From Craspedostauros australis (taxonomy: Eukaryota; Bacillariophyta; Bacillariophyceae; Mastogloiales; Achnanthaceae), in the NCBI GenBank assembly GCA_026770025.1, contig JAMXDE010000017.1, positions 1,380,190 through 1,444,189 of the forward strand: DNA of 64,000 nt, in the 5' to 3' direction. Shown here piece after piece: positions 31,609 to 43,169 of the stretch (within the stretch, counting starts at the first letter, position 1; every line of letters starts with the position of its first letter). Below the pieces are notes generated by a model. The model searched no databases. It had not been told where the DNA came from and saw only the letters and a list, made by a program, of their open reading frames with translations. The position numbers and the translations under genes are program-made.

Positions 31609-34600
31609 CTTGCCACTGGTCTCGTGGGATAGTACTCGAGGTCCGTGCCTTCAGCGGCTTACCTCCAAGTCACTCGTACTTCGTCCCTTCCGATCATCAG
31701 GATCCACATGATCCTGGCGTTCCTCAGGCGCTCATAGACTCGGCATCATTCCAGTGTTGATGTGCACGAATCTCTCTCGCCGTCGCGTTCGCTCTCAATA
31801 TCCTGACTCGCTGCGGTGAAGTTGATCACTCTCATCCTCCATTGGATAGCATCGATCCTCATGCCTGCGACGTCCTTGATGATGATTGACCCGTCTTGGT
31901 CGAAGTTGGGTCCGTCTGTTGCCACTGGAGCGGTCATTGTCTCCTGTGCAGTTGCGTAGCCATCGTCATCTCCTGATTCTGATGCCTCTTTCGTCACCCT
32001 CGTTGGGTATTGGTACATTGTGGTCGGCTGCCAGCTCTGTCGTCATGTTGCCTTGCGACCACGCTGTCGATTGCCTTCATCCTCTTCTGGATAGCATCGA
32101 TTCATCATGCTGCAGCTTCTTCGTCATGGGAGTTGTTGGTGGCCTCCTGCCATTCATCCTCCATTCATCTGGGGTTCCTCCCTTCCGGCTCTGTCATTCG
32201 ATTCTTCATCCGACATGCCCACGTCTCTCTCATTGATCGCATATCGATGCGTCTTGACTCACCGTATCTGGAATCCGCCGTTCATGGCTCGCACTCTCAT
32301 AGCTGTATCCTTTCCAGATTCGTGTCTCTCTCTCATCGATCTCACTCTCATCGCACATCGATCTCATATCTGTGCTTGTAGTATCTCGCCGATCATTCGG
32401 CATCCGGTTCTTCTTGATCATCTGCCATGCTCATGCCATGGCTATATCACTGAACCGTACCATCATGGCCTCCCGCCATTCATTGCTCTTCTCGGGATCC
32501 ACATGACCCCTTCATTCGTCAATTGTGGTTGGATCCAGCATCATTGCGACATTTGGTTGCTCGGATCCCTCTTTGTTCTGCATGTAGTTCAATGCTTGAT
32601 TCGCAGCGATGAAGTCACCCAAGCTCATCTTCTCATGAGTGGTGTCAATCGTCATGCCTGCGATATCTCTGTTGAATGTTGACCCTTCTGTGTGAGAGTT
32701 GGGTCCTCCTGTCGCCGGTAGTGTGGTAGTCATCTCTCGAGTGGTCTCATACCCCTCATCATTCTCTGATTCTGATTCTCCACCTGATCCGAGTTCTCGC
32801 TCCTCCTTCGGATGGGTGTATTGTTGCATCCCACGAGAGCACTCAGCATCCTTGGCATGTGCACGACAGGTTCTGCGATTGGGACTGTGTTTGGTGCGTT
32901 CCCAACCAAATCGTCTTGTCCCGTCTCATCGTCCCTTCCGGATTTATCGTCGTCGTCATCGTACGATTCATTGTCCCCTTGGGTAGGGAGCAAGTCATCT
33001 TGCCCTCGAGCAGCGTCTTCTGTATCTGTATCGTCTCCGGCTCTTCTGCTCTGATCAGCATCGTCGGTCTCCATGCTTCGGATGGTATCCGTTCGTCGCT
33101 CCCAAGTCACTCATCTATTTGGGGAAACATTCCCCAATGTAGAGTCGTCATCTCCCAGGTCTGTCAGTACTGACCTGTTGGCGTTCTTAATACTCTCAAA
33201 TCGCCCATTTGACTGATCCATCCATGTCATGTCTCTCATGATTAGGATTCTGGTCGTTGCCAGGTTCACTGTGCGGTCCATACCGCTTGCATGCGACTTC
33301 TGTATCCAATCAGCATCTGTTGGATTGGAAGTGAAGTTGCTGTTCTCCAGCATGTCGTTGATTGCGTACACATTGCGAGCCACGTCGAGTGCGCTCCGCA
33401 CGCCAATCTCATGCATCATGTAGTGCTTATGCATCATGTAGTGCAACCCGCATGGGTGCACTCATCTGCACAGTCGACTCTCGAATTCGTCGATCGCTTC
33501 GTAGCAGATCATCGAAAGCTCGACGCGCACATCGGTGGCAGAAGCCATGCTGCTCAACGAGTATCGAGCCAAGAGGCAGATCGGACCTGCATTCGTGTGC
33601 AGTCCTCTGCGCTCCTCATCACTCGTTCGCCTTCGTTGTAGTTGGCGTTGCCATCTTCCTCTTCATTCTCGGATGAAAAGGGTCCTCGGTTGATCAACCC
33701 CATCGTGATCGTTCGTAGTGGCCATACACTCCTGGAGTGTACTCGGCTATCTCCTCCCTGGTCCACTCGTAGTCGTTGACTGGTGTTCCGCTGTCGAAGT
33801 CGGAAACCCCATCATTGTTGATTGTTACGAGTGCCATGTTGTTCGTGATCGCGTTGTCGTCGCGAATCATCGTGTAGTTTCACATGTTCACATTTTGGTC
33901 GTGGTTCGCGATTTCGGTGATGGCCACGAATTTCGTGTTGGTCACATTTTTGGTGCCGACCACATTTTCGTTGATGGGCATGGACATCGGCTCGTCGTTT
34001 GTGATGAGAGCGATGTCATCCATCCCGTCTGGCGCGACCTTGGCCGACCCGGCTTCCTTCATCTCACTATTGTGGGCATCGCGGTTAGGACATCTACTCC
34101 TGAACCGACCGATCCGTTGTCAGTGTCATCTTTCTCTCACTCTCTCAATGCCGTTGCCTCGTGCGCACTTATAACCGTGTTTGATACGGCGGCGGTCGTA
34201 GATGAGGCTCATGGCTCTGCGGATGTCTGGAATCATCGTCTTCTCCGATGGCGAGGACACCTCTTGTTCCTCGTCTTTCGTATTGAGCCTAGGATCGAAG
34301 CGCGGAAGGACCTCCCGTCCAGCTTGTTCCAGCGCTTTCCCTTCTCGTCGAAGCACACACTTCCTGTGTTGCTATTTTCGTTGTTGTTGCCAATTCTTGG
34401 CCTGGTAGGTTGCATCCTTACCATCTCGATCATCTCACAGTAGGAATCGCAGCCAGCCCTCGAGCATGTATCACTCGATGGCAGTCGGTGCCACGTGATC
34501 ATCTCGATGCTTTCCGTTGACTGCTCCTCGCGTCACTCTTGATGTGATTGCGACCATGGGCCATGCCCATCCCTGTGTAGATCTTGATTGCTCTTCATCT

Positions 34601-35312
34601 TATCATCCCTGTCTGCATGCTCGTGCTCGATTGCGTCGCGCGCGCCATGCGCACAGACGTTCAGCATCAGCGATCTGGTGTTGCTCCTCGTCCATCTCGG
34701 CTTCCATATCGACCGAGTGCTGATGAGGCAGCTCCATTCTTGCAGGGGTAGGTTGGAAGCTCTCATTGCTTCCTCAATTGCATCTTGTTGAGCTCCTTCA
34801 GCTATCTCGCCCTCATGGCGCAGTCTGCTGAATACGATACATTCGAGAGCGTGGTTTGCTGCGTCCGAATCTCTTCTTGCGTACAGCTTGCTCTCGTACT
34901 CCAACACAGCCGTGAAGGTCTCCATGCCTTCCTCGACTTCATGGTCCCATGACCATGGACAGTTCTTCCAATGCGCGTGTTCCGAGCGCCTCCTTGCTTC
35001 CGGCAATACATGTAGTGTCTGTACTTGCCTCAGCTGCGGTCTCCACTCTGCTGGTGGACTCGCGGTGGTGCTCGATTCGATCATCATCGTCGTCTTGATA
35101 TCGTCGTTCGTGTGGGGATTACCATGCCGATCTTGGCGTCCATTGGCAAGGAGCATCATGCTCCAGAGCGGCTTGCTCTCCTCTCTCTTCACACAGGGGA
35201 CCATTACTCGCGATGGTCTTGAGTGTAGATGGTGGTCATGTCGATGATGGTGATGTTGGCTAGTGTTGGTGGTGGCGGAAACGTTGGATTTCAATCATAA
35301 CGTTTCGAAACG
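31609..35312 (-). pseudogene. Decayed copia relative of element C, gag to linker part
   Basis: Minus-strand fragments follow element C in order from right to left. They are a gag remnant (about 35,290-34,530), the gag C-terminus (about 34,350-34,150), MKEAGSAKVAPDGMDDIAL (about 34,060) and MHEIGVRSALDVARNVY (about 33,430). The acidic linker METDDADQSRRAG...GQDDLLPTQGD follows (about 33,080). The zinc-knuckle region is deleted. A jump inside 33,111-33,461 joins the pre-protease region straight to the post-integrase linker, so protease and integrase are gone. The SGESES...DVAGM-D segment occurs twice (32,512-32,829 and 31,746-32,018), and traces of it reappear near 23,000. This is a very old, rearranged copy. 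Confidence 0.75.
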
Positions 35313-36178
35313 TGTTGGAAATCTGGGGTACCCCAGTCTCTAGTAGTAGTCTCTGGTTACCTATTCCTGTTATTGCATTGTTGGAACTGTGAGTACAACA
35401 TCTTCATCACTTTCAATTCCATTTGCCAAAGCATACATAATCCACAGTAGCACACAGTCTTGCCCTTGCTCATGCAGTGCTGTCCTCCTGCTTCATCATG
35501 TCATGCAGCATGTACTCCATGTACATCTCATCTTGCAGTATTGGTTCATCTCATCATGCATCTCATCATGCATCTCAGATATCCCATCTCCTGCCCTCTA
35601 CCAATAGTTTCATTAGCGTAGACATCGCCGAGTCGTAGGCGTCACACAGATCGGTCCATTCGATCGGATCAGGGTTTCCCATTCGTCACAGGAACACCGT
35701 GATTGGGAGCTCATTCAGCTCCTCGATCATCAAACATCTCCGATCGTTTCACATCTCCGATCATCTCTGATCAACTCCAATCGTTTCTGATTGTTTCTTC
35801 GCCGATCACTTCACCGGCTTCCTGGAAGTTCGTCATCACTGGTTCGTTCACAGGCCGTCTCACACTTCGTGACATTGGCCTTCCTCCAGTACTCTTTTTC
35901 ATTGGTTGCGACATGGGGGCCGTAGTCGCTCGTATCGTGATGTTGGTCACGATTCCAACATCCCCGCCCCCTGCGACATACACGTGTGATTGGCATTCCT
36001 GCATTGAGGTCACGGACACCATAGTCCGGTTCGCATTCGGCACGTGGCGTTCTCCACCACAAGTTACGTGCAGCTCACATTTTTCTGTGTCACAATGATC
36101 AAACGTGGGAGTTGCGGTAATGTATCGTTTCATGACATTCGACTCCTGACTCTTGACTTCTTGGGAGGTGCGGCAATT
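35313..36178 (-). repeat. 5' LTR of the decayed copia element
   Basis: On the minus strand this runs from GAATTGCCGCACCTCCCAA (near 36,178) to CCCCAGATTTCCAACA (35,313). Both ends match the 3' LTR of element C (16,834-17,527), and part of the last 150 bp is alignable (a shared CTCACAGTTC). The middle has diverged. AACGTTTCGAAACGTT, a perfect palindrome, follows the LTR end at about 35,298-35,313. No gene is supported in this stretch. Confidence 0.6.
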
Positions 36179-36185
36179 CGGTGTT

Positions 36186-36852
36186 TCACAACACCCGATT
36201 CCTGACAGATGCTGATGACTTCATTGCATCAATGCGCGAACTCGGGTTCGAATTAACCCAGGAAGGCAGCTTCACTGAATTCCTGGGCATTGAGCTCTGC
36301 CGCGACACAAAGGCGGACACCGTCCATCTTCGACAATCAGGATTGATCAAAAAGATCCTCGAGACTACAAAGATGTCAAACTGCAAGCCATGCCCGGTAC
36401 CAACCACTCAGCTCGCACTCGGACAGTGCAAGGATGAGCCAGCCATGAACGAGAAATGGAACTACCGCTCTGTCGTTGGCATGCTGCTGTACCTCACAAC
36501 AAACACTCGTCCCGATCTCGCCTTCGCAGTTTCCCAAGTCGCACGCTTCGGACACGATCCTCGCCGCTCACACGCCAAAGCCGTCAAGCGCATCATGCGC
36601 TACCTCAAGCACACGGAAACCAAGGGCACCATCGTTCGCCCCACTGGGCAACTCGATCTCAAGTGCTACGTGGACGCTGACTTCGCAGGCCTCTACCAAC
36701 AAGAGGACAGCAAAGACCCTGTGTCGGTCAAGTCACGCACGGGGTACCTCATCATGCTAGGCGGATGCCCTCTCATTTGGAAATCAAAGCTCCAAACTGA
36801 GATTGCACTGTCCACGATGGAATCCGAGTACGCAGCGCTCTCTCTTGTGATG
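36186..36852 (+). pseudogene. Copia RT/RNase H fragment, first part (element G)
   Basis: A 222-codon piece of a further copia family starts inside the RT just after the YVDD region (DADDFIASMRELGFELTQEGSFTEFLGIEL). It continues through SVVGMLLYLTTNTRPDLAFAVSQVARF into RNase H (CYVDADFAG, STMESEYAALS). The upstream part of the element is missing; the DNA to the left is the LTR of the decayed element E. The reading frame is broken at 36,852 by the solo LTR and resumes at 37,305 in the same phase once the insert and one target duplication are removed. Confidence 0.85.
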
Positions 36853-37299
36853 TATTAGCATTATGCTTTATTCCGCACAGCTCTCTCTCGTGTTCTAGCT
36901 TAGTTGTGCGTATGAATCGTATCCTGAACCAACACGAACCATGAAATGGTCACATTACGAGCGAATAGCTCGACGAGAAACAAAACTAAAGAAGTACCAA
37001 GGTACTGGGTATCAGAGACAAGGTACCAAGAAACAAGAACGATACTGTGAGATAGCTACTGATCCAAACCAGTTGAACCTGAAGAGATGTAAAGATCCTA
37101 TCCGATGCTTGCAGAACAGAGGAATGCAAGAGCAGAGGCATGGACATGAACAGAGGTCAGAGAGTAAGCTCACAACTCCTAAGTTTGTAATAACATTCGA
37201 GTTCTCAACAGACTTCCAGTGAACGCCACCTTCTCGATCTGATCAATTGCAGAAGGACGCGTTCCCCTATACATTACCACCAATTCCTCGAGTCTATCA
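36853..37299 (+). mobile_element. Solo LTR with 5-bp target duplication
   Basis: A 447-bp insert starts TATTAGCATTATGC and ends CGAGTCTATCA. It is flanked by TGATG on both sides (36,848-36,852 and 37,300-37,304) and splits the RNase H gene exactly between two codons. The TA...CA ends match those of element F, and TATTAG matches the start of the LTR of element D. No internal retrotransposon region remains, so it most likely formed by recombination between two LTRs. It carries no gene. Confidence 0.88.
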
Positions 37300-37304
37300 T
37301 GATG

Positions 37305-37619
37305 CGAACATTGATCCCCATCCAACAGCTCATCTGCCAGGTGATTGACAACGCGGGCACCAACATGCCGCTGCATACCAACCTCCAGTGCACTGTCTTT
37401 GAGGACAACCAAGCCTGCATTTCCCTTGCCACCAATCATCAGCCGACCGCGCGCACCAAACACTTCCTAACCAAGTGGCACTTCTTTTGGTACTGGGTCA
37501 AGGCGGGCTTCATCTGCATCCAGCACATCGCCATGCCGGAGCAACTCGCCGACATCTTTACGAAGGGGCTATCCATCGCGGTCTTTGAATACCTACGATC
37601 CAAGATCATGGGTTGGTAA
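37305..37619 (+). pseudogene. Copia RNase H, second part (element G)
   Basis: RTLIPIQQLICQVIDNAG... continues the RNase H broken at 36,852. It contains VFEDNQACISLA and TKHFLTKWHFFWYWV, the C-terminal acidic and His regions, and ends LADIFTKGLSIAVFEYLRSKIMGW, a normal copia Pol end. Stop at 37,619. The frame is intact apart from the solo LTR. Confidence 0.88.
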
Positions 37620-38303
37620 CGACTAACAACAACAAATGATGAAGTTTTCATTGATACCACAGCTCAATCACGACCCAACACTGAGAGGGAGAGTTGAGAT
37701 TCAATAAGGGACAGACTATTACCGGACACGGTATCAACCCGATGGGAGAAATTCTTGTTTTGGCGCGAAATCTTCCGACTTGATCGACCACCAAATCTTT
37801 TCTCCTCCCTTCTCTCCTCCATTCACGAATCCGTCATGACTCAAGCATGACCGACCTGACTCACATCTCACCTTGGGAACTATATGCTCCTCAGATCCTC
37901 TTACTACAACATACCTCGATTCCCTTCATGCTGACGACTACTGCATCACTGCCATAGTCTCAACGTGTGTATCCAACTTGCTTCAACTCGAGCAATGGAA
38001 TCCGAGGGTCAGCTCCAGCCACAGCCACTGCTTCATGACCGTCACCATCAGATGTCATGACCTACACTGCAGTGTATCTACGTGTGAGGAGAGCAAGGAA
38101 CTGTAATGATTGTCTACCCTCAAGCACTGAACCAAGTACATCAGTGCAGAGTCTCACCAAGTTGTGTGGCATTGTTTCTTCACCCTACTAACACTACAAG
38201 CTAACTCATAACAAACAGACAAGGATTAGCTACAAAGCACTCTTCTACTCATTGTTACAGTAACAACTCTTCAATCAATACACCTCTCTTGAACTGCATT
38301 ACA
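37620..38303 (+). repeat. Probable 3' LTR of element G with polypurine tract
   Basis: A purine tract (GAGAGGGAGAG, about 37,683-37,693) lies shortly after the RNase H stop, where a copia 3' LTR should begin. The candidate LTR starts TGAGATTCAATAAGGG at 37,695 and may end ATTACA at 38,303. There is no second copy in the window to prove the ends. No gene is visible. Bases 38,304-38,648 show no recognisable content. Confidence 0.45.
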
Positions 38304-38648
38304 CGGCTATCTCGAAGCCGGCAGATTCACAAGGCATCCTCCACCGATTCGCGCCAACTACGCCCGAATCCTAACTAAGTTCCACAATTCCTCGCGCGAA
38401 ACCAACCTCGCAATCCCACCACCTCTGTCCGCGTTCACAACGAGAATCGATCCGACACGGAACAGATCATCTGCGCCACACGGTTTCAAATGAGAACTCA
38501 AAGCGCAACAAAGCTTGGGAGAAATGACCCAAACTCCCCTCAATTCACCCTTCAATGGGATGGCTTGCTCGTGCCAGTGATAAAATGTAATCCATTTGAT
38601 TGGCTGAAGCCGCCGGCCACGCCAAAAAATAGCCACTCGAACCCCTCC

Positions 38649-38821
38649 AATAGTACAATCCAACCAGTCAACGGAGATGCGCGATGCCACGCGCGTGCCT
38701 GGCCCGCTTCATCCACGAATCGGTGAAAGCCAAAAAGCATTTCGCGACTGTCGCAACATGAACATCATCAAGGAATTGGACCAAAATGCTCAGTGGGAAA
38801 GACTCAGTCGCATACTATCCC
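38649..38821 (+). repeat. 177-bp repeat, copy 1
   Basis: Starts AATAGTACAATCCAACC and contains GGAGATGCGCGATGCCACGC and GACTCAGTCGCATACTAT. It is nearly identical to the tandem copies at 43,170-43,346 and 43,347-43,495. The piggyBac element separates copy 1 from copies 2 and 3. Confidence 0.9.
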
Positions 38822-38980
38822 TTAACGACCCAAGCTTAAAGCCTATATTATGGGCGATATAATGACACTAGTTGTTTTTTGAACGCATTTGCCCTACCAG
38901 GGCCTACGTGAAAACTAAGTCTGTACCCCTTACAACTAGTGTTATCGTTGGAAACTACAGCTTTTTTGTTTGTGTCTATT

Positions 38981-41446
38981 TCATGTCTTTCCATGGTATA
39001 TATCCCAATGTTCGCTACAGATATAGACTCTACAGAAGCTACACATCCTGGTAACTTGTTTAGGTTTGGTTCCCTCCTTGCCAGAAAGTTTCGCATTTGC
39101 GCCCAGAAATGCACAGTATTGGCACGTTCTTGCCCATTCTCCTTTCACAATTACTTGCTCATGCTCTGCCTCCTCTCCCATCAATCTCGCTTCTGGGAGG
39201 GTTGGCGCAGATGCCCTCATTCTGTGCCTTGTCACAATCAGTCTGGGTATCTGTTCTGATGATCTTGTGCCCTTTGAACTCCATGTGGACGACTTCCTCA
39301 CAAGGGCTTCCACCATCTCCAGCGTGAATTCTTTTTGGGGCAACCTCTCCTCTTTGTCTGCCAGATGACAATGACTGATCCATGCGTTCACTCTGAGGAT
39401 ATCCAGGAAATGGAACATGAGTGGCATCCATATCCTCCTGCAGCGTATGTTTGGACAATAATATGAGATCAACTGATCACATCGGTCAACCCCACCCATC
39501 CAGTGATTGTAGTCATTGATCATTTTGGGAATGCGGATTCTTGCATTCCAATCATCTCCCCATACCGTCTTCAGATGTTTCTTGTTGATCCGTGTCTCTC
39601 TGGGCTTGTGACAATCACGAAGAACTGTCTCGTGTCCATAGTGAACCGTGCTCACCATCAGGACAATGTTGTTGTCCACCCACCGAGTCACCACATGCTC
39701 ATTTGGTTCAGTCCAGATGTACAGGCTGTTGAACCTGTCATCCTCAACCTCCTTAACTGCCTTTGGAGGAAATCCGTTCCGATTGCGTGCTGTGCCCAAG
39801 ATGCCAATGCCCATCTGTCTTGACCGCTGGAGAACCATCTTGGTGGTGAAGAAGTTGTCCATGGTGACCACATGATGATGCCTTCGATCAAGTTCATTCA
39901 TCAACTCCTCCACAGTGTTGTTGATTCTTGTGGTCTTGTCAAGTCGACCTGCTGGTAGGATATGGTACATGAACCCAGTGCTTGAACAACAAAGTGCAAA
40001 GAATTTGAAGCCCTCTTTGATTGGCTTCATCTTCATCCTGTGTGTCTGTGCGGAACGACCTTTGAACCGCACCATTTTGTTGATGGCACATGCGGAGCCT
40101 GGTCTTGTACAGATGCGTTTTGCCACTCAATTGGTATGGTTGAGGAGTGGCTGCACCTTCCTGTACCATGATCGGCTCAACTGAACACTGCTGCCCTCCT
40201 TCTTGGCCTTCTTTTGTGCTGGCGGCTTTGTATCGGAGGCTCTGGTATCCTTGGACTCTGCACTGCTCACCTTCAATGAAGCTGTGCTGATGGATGATAG
40301 CTCACTTCGTGATGCAATGGTGGTACTGTCTGCACTCTTCCGCATATCATCTTCATTGACATTGAAGTTGATGGGTGTGGTGGAAGATGCTGATGATCCG
40401 TTGTCATCATCTGGAAGCTCTGCAGTGAAATGGATGTGCTGGAAGATGATGTCATATCGATTCCTGCTCAGGTGGGTCATGAGTGTGTTAGTAGGGACGG
40501 ATACACAGGTGCCACGCCAATAGTCCCTTTTTGACGGTGCGTTCCATACTCCCATGTAGTAGTACATTGCCACGAATATGTACAGCTCGGAAATTGTGAT
40601 GGCAGGGGCCATGCTGCCGCTCTTCCGCAGATGATTGTTTGAATGCCATTGGATTCTTTCCATCAAGGTATGTGGAAAAATGATCTCGAGAAGGCTTTCC
40701 ACTGTTGTCTTCAAATTCCGAATGCCAGCAAATCTTGGCTTGTGATTTCCAATGGGTAGGGGTGTGTATGGAGGAGGAGCCATGGGATGAAGAAGAGGTA
40801 CTGGAGGACTGGCAATGTTGTCCCCTGGGGAGGCTGCATGGCAGGAATCCCAGGGTGGCTTGGTGGATTCTTTGGAGCAGACGACGGTATTGCGCCTGGA
40901 TTGCCCATCTGTTGGTGTTGGGAATGGAGGGAAGTTCAGTTGCGGAATGGTTGTCTGGTTTCTTCCATCACTAGTGGAGCATGCACAACCCTCCAAGCTT
41001 CCTTGCGTGGTGGTGCTGTCTGTGGAGAACTCTGGTGTAGTACTGCTGTTGGTGCAGGATTTTTGTGATGGCGAAGGGATGGGGCTGACTGTGCTGCTAT
41101 TTGTGGCATCGTCATGGCAGGGCCGAAGGTTGGCATCAATGTCCAATGAGGAGGCAGTGGTATCCAAACCAGGCAGATTAGGATTTCCCCCGATGTTGGT
41201 GGTGTTGCAGGATTCATCGTTTCCAAGGAAGTCTCTGTAGGTTGGACTTTCCTCAGAATTAGATGTGCTGTTGTTGTCTCCAAAGAAGATGGCAGAGGAA
41301 GGCACACCATTCAGGAATATGATATGTGGCTGTGAGCTGCTGTAGGGTGACCCGTCATATGCAAGGGGCTTGTGTGCAGGCAAGGATGGCAATGTGCCTG
41401 TGGGGGGTGCACGCTTTCGTGATGGCTTCTTTGGGGGATCAACCAT
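38981..41446 (-). pseudogene. piggyBac transposase, one premature stop
   Basis: From the ATG at 41,446 the frame has 822 codons with a single TGA at codon 440 (40,127-40,129); the phase is unchanged across it. After a Ser/Pro-rich start comes the piggyBac N-terminal helical domain (FAGIRNLKTTVESLLEIIF, ELYIFVAMYYYMGVW). The catalytic core contains AINKMVRFKGR, where piggyBac enzymes have an Asp in place of Asn (codon 456), then VVTMDNFFTT (Asp, codon 530) and GGVDRCDQ (Asp, codons 654 and 657). A C-terminal Cys/His domain (CQYC...CSFCRVYICSEHW) ends the protein. Two lesions, the stop and the Asp-to-Asn change, suggest the enzyme is inactive. The frame is also open upstream through the satellite to 42,628, but that part is probably not protein-coding. 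Confidence 0.88.
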
Positions 41447-41465
41447 GATGCAACTTGGACTGATG

Positions 41466-42755
41466 TGATCTGATGCTGTGATGTTGCAATGCCGCGATGC
41501 TGCAATGTTGGGATGCCACGGTGCTGTGATGCCGTGATGATGTGATGCTGCAATTCTGTGACACTGTGATGTTGCAATGATGTGATGCCGTGATGGTGTG
41601 ATCCTGCAATGCCGCGGCGCTGTGATGTCGCAATGCTGCAATGCTGTGATGTCAAGACACCGCGACGAAGTGATGGCGCGATGCCGTGATGGTGTGATGC
41701 CACGACGCTGTGATGATGTGATGGCGCGATGCCACAACGCTGTGATGCCGCGACGCTGTGATGATGTGATGCCGCAACACTGTGATCCTGCGATTCCGCA
41801 ACGCTGTGATGCTGCAACGATGCTGTGATGTCGCAATGATGTGATGCCGTGATGGTGTAATCCTGCAATGCCGCGACGCTGTGATGTTGCAATGGCGTGA
41901 TGCCGCGGTGCTGTGATGCCGTGATGATGTGATCCTGCAATGCCGTGACGCTGTGATGTTGCAATGATGTGATGACGTGATGGTGTGATCCTGCAATGCC
42001 GCGACGCTGAGATGTTGCAATGCTGCAATGCTGTGATGTTGCGACGCTGTGATGCCGCGACGCTGTGATGGTGCGATGCCACGACGCTGTGATGCTGTGA
42101 TGCTGCAATGCTACAACGCTGTGATGCTGTGATGCTGCAATGCCACAACGCTGTGATGATGTGATGGCGCGATGCCACAACGCTGTGATGATGTGATGCC
42201 GCGACGCTGTGATGGTGCGATGCCACGACGCTGTGATGCTGTGATGCTGCAATGCCGCGACGCTGTGATGATGTGATGTTGCGACGCTGTGATGCCGTGA
42301 CGCTGTGATGATGTGATGCCGCGACGCTGTGATGGTGCGATGCCATGATGCTGTGATGCTGCAATGCCGCGACGCTGTGATGATGTGATGGCGCGATGCC
42401 ACAACGCTGTGATGATGTGATGCCGCAACGCTGTGATGATGTGATGCCGCGACGCTGTGATGATGTGATGCTGCGACACTGTGATGATGTGATGCCGTGA
42501 CGCTGTGATGATGTGATGGTGCGATGCCACAACGCTGTGATGCCGCGACACTGTGATGATGTGATGCCGCGATGCTGTGATGATGTGATGCCGCGACGCT
42601 GTGATGCCGCGACGCTGTGATGCAGCAATGCTGTGATCGTGCGATGTTGTGATTATGCGATGTTGCAATGCAGCCATCCTGTGATGTTGGCATGATGCCA
42701 TGCTCACACGATGCCATACTCGCACGATGCCATGCTCACATGCTGTCATGCTGGT
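41466..42755. repeat. Satellite with 8-bp step inside the piggyBac element
   Basis: About 1.3 kb made of octamers such as ATGCCGCG, ACGCTGTG, ATGATGTG, ATGTTGCA and ATGGTGCG in varied order, each close to RTGNNGNR. The 8-bp phase is kept almost throughout, blurring only at the right edge. Because 24 bp is three octamers and the minus strand contains almost no stops, long minus-strand frames run through it, each giving repeats of the His-His-Ser-Val-Ala-Ala-Ser kind. These frames are a property of the repeat and not evidence of a protein. Confidence 0.88.
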
Positions 42756-43169
42756 TGCATGGTAAGAAAAGCAGGCACCACAACCTGCAAGCATTGCATT
42801 GGGAGGAAGAGGCATGCCGATTCGCAACAGCAAAGGTATGACGCTCGGGTGTTGGCGAGGGTCAAAATGCGAAAAAAACGAAAACGCGGCCTCGCCAATT
42901 TGGCGATTCCCCTCTCGCTGATGGATTGAGCGACAGTCCCGCAGCTCGAAATTGATTCACGAGTACTTTGGGCGACGATATCAACCTAAAGACAGTAACA
43001 GACATATAAATGTGATAGCATGGTTGGAAAGAGGAGCTCGAGAGGATTCAGAATATGTAAAGACAAGAGGTTCCCACTCGTAGCCGTTGGGGTCGAAAGT
43101 TGGAATAACTGATTCTGAAATTTTTATTGCCCAATTATTGGGCGTTGGGTCGTTAAGGGATACTCTATT

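Larger units (their letters stand above)
38826..43152 (-). mobile_element. piggyBac-family DNA transposon
   Basis: The 4327-bp element is flanked by TTAA on both sides (38,822-38,825 and 43,153-43,156), the target duplication specific to piggyBac. Both ends start CGACCCAA read inward. Behind this the ends differ but share AT-rich GGGC-containing motifs. The left end has an 11-bp subterminal inverted repeat (ACACTAGTTGT at 38,865, complement at 38,932). The immediate flanks TATCCC and GGGATA form a palindrome with TTAA. The element lies inside the tandem 177-bp repeat. Bases 42,756-43,152 hold the region upstream of the transposase gene; no further gene is seen there. Confidence 0.88.

Noticed and set aside
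38358-38690. A 110-codon minus-strand frame
   Set aside because: It begins inside the 177-bp repeat and has no recognisable domain; support is too weak to call a gene.
41466-42755. CRISPR array
   Set aside because: There are no distinct spacers; the whole tract is a continuous octamer repeat inside a eukaryotic transposon.
41311-42833. Long His/Ser/Ala-repeat proteins on the minus strand
   Set aside because: The 8-bp satellite lacks stops on that strand, so several frames stay open with repeats of the same kind; the transposase start at 41,446 lies outside.
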